Assembly: GCA_050012675.1 (NCBI GenBank)
Contig: JBEKGS010000017.1
Coordinates: 1-64,000 of the forward strand
Origin: Fen-455 sp050012675
GTDB lineage: Bacteria > Actinomycetota > Acidimicrobiia > Acidimicrobiales > Bog-793
Direction of reading: 5' to 3'
Length of the DNA stretch: 64,000 nucleotides
Shown here: one piece after another, positions 63,632 to 64,000 of the stretch
How the letters are laid out: each line of letters starts with the position of its first letter
How positions within the stretch are numbered: position 1 is the stretch's first letter
The notes under the pieces: model-generated
Told to the model about the DNA's origin: nothing
The model's input: the letters and a program-made list of their open reading frames with translations, nothing else
The model's database searches: none
Made by a program: the position numbers and the translations under genes

Positions 63632-64000
63632 GCGTCCCCGACCCACCCGGTGCACATCTGGACCCCTCCCTCGCGAGGGCGGCGCGCTTTTCGAGCGTGC
63701 GGGACCGGATGAGAGAGCTCGAGGTCGACGCCCTCCTGCTTTCGCTCGGGGCCGACATGCCGTGGCTGACGGGCTATGAGGCCATGGCTCTAGAGCGGCT
63801 CACGATGCTCGTGGTACCGGCGGACGACAACGCGACGTTGGTTGTGCCCGAGCTCGAGGCGCCGCGCGTGGACCACGATCCGCGCCTTTACGCGATGCGC
63901 CCCTGGTCCGAGAACGAACGAGCTGCCGAGCTCGTCGCCGAGCTCGTGGGGCACAGGAGGCGGCTCGCGGTCTCGGACAGGTGCTGGGCCTCGCATCTTC
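63628..64000 (+). CDS. Second M24-type peptidase (partial, runs off the window)
   Basis: The frame from ATG 63628 is open to the window edge, 124 codons. The visible part looks like a creatinase-type N-terminal domain: VRDRMRELEVDALLLSLGAD, MPWLTGYEAM and LVVPADDNATLVVPELE. The metal-binding domain would follow outside. Its ATG overlaps the LipA stop as ATGA, so it is translated with the lipoylation gene. Catalytic residues cannot be checked here. Confidence 0.8.
   Translation, partial: MSVPDPPGAHLDPSLARAARFSSVRDRMRELEVDALLLSLGADMPWLTGYEAMALERLTMLVVPADDNATLVVPELEAPRVDHDPRLYAMRPWSENERAAELVAELVGHRRRLAVSDRCWASHL

Noticed and set aside
1..64000. CRISPR arrays, insertion sequences, prophage genes, rRNA and tRNA genes
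   Set aside because: No regularly spaced repeats, no transposase or integrase motifs, no tRNA T-arm consensus in a gene-free stretch and no rRNA signature were seen by eye.

Overview
The window is 64 kb of GC-rich, densely packed bacterial chromosome. It points to Actinomycetota, plausibly the Acidimicrobiia/Acidimicrobiales. The evidence is an actinobacterial-type integration host factor (mihF) upstream of gmk, a homodimeric AceE, SufU, RNase J, menaquinone genes, a helicase-dead PriA, heavy use of GTG/TTG starts and 1-4 bp gene overlaps. About twenty starts sit 6-8 nt behind a TANNNT -10 element, which is the layout of leaderless actinobacterial mRNAs. The class-level placement is inference; no rRNA or tRNA gene was seen.

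Layout: (1) 1-8.2 kb: menH and menD, diverging with start codons 5 bp apart, then tyrS, a lipoprotein, a flavin-reductase-like gene, rnd, small unknown genes, and a cysteine-cluster protein diverging from an NfuA-like gene. (2) 8.2-18.2 kb: a dienelactone hydrolase, then aroK-aroB-aroQ, an M24 peptidase, efp, nusB and the pyr operon pyrR-pyrB-pyrC-pyrD-pyrF, headed by a PyrR-binding RNA loop. (3) 18.3-24.6 kb: a peptide/nickel-type ABC transporter (binding protein, two permeases and a convergent gene holding both ATPases in one polypeptide), lying between pyrF and mihF. (4) 24.7-30.4 kb: mihF-gmk-rpoZ-coaBC-metK-priA. (5) 30.5-43.6 kb: rpsO-pnp-M16 protease-dapB-dapA-rnj-ftsK, a D,D-carboxypeptidase and a thrB-like kinase. 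(6) 43.6-46.1 kb: a gene-poor, degenerate-looking stretch with an F420/NADP reductase-like gene and an EthD-like gene. (7) 46.1-49.4 kb: sufC-sufS-sufU and a metallo-beta-lactamase-fold hydrolase on the minus strand. (8) 49.5-50.2 kb: a DUF1707-like gene, a 14-codon ORF in a highly structured short transcription unit, and a cluster of hairpins including a 28-bp perfect palindrome. (9) 50.2-64 kb: an HhH-GPD glycosylase, aceE, rnhA, an aldo/keto reductase, an amidase, cysD-cysN, then lpdA, an E2 acyltransferase, a fused LipB-LipA and a second M24 peptidase cut by the window edge.

The genes form coherent modules. The aro and men genes both draw on chorismate metabolism. The pyr operon is probably feedback-controlled by PyrR. 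dapA/dapB, the carboxypeptidase and ftsK serve envelope and division. suf and nfu genes make Fe-S clusters, which the LipA half of the fusion needs. LipB-LipA lipoylates the E2 encoded just upstream, and lpdA (E3) and aceE (E1) complete a pyruvate dehydrogenase complex within 13 kb. CysDN provide activated sulfate.

The strongest candidates for something undescribed are the structured 14-codon locus at 49.86-50.0 kb with its extended complementarity to the 16S rRNA 3' end, the single-chain LipB-LipA, CTG starts for gmk and probably lpdA, micro-ORFs that stitch genes together (two apparently begun by leaderless transcripts), an acidic insertion inside the FtsK motor, and an intrinsic-terminator-like hairpin inside the start of pyrR.
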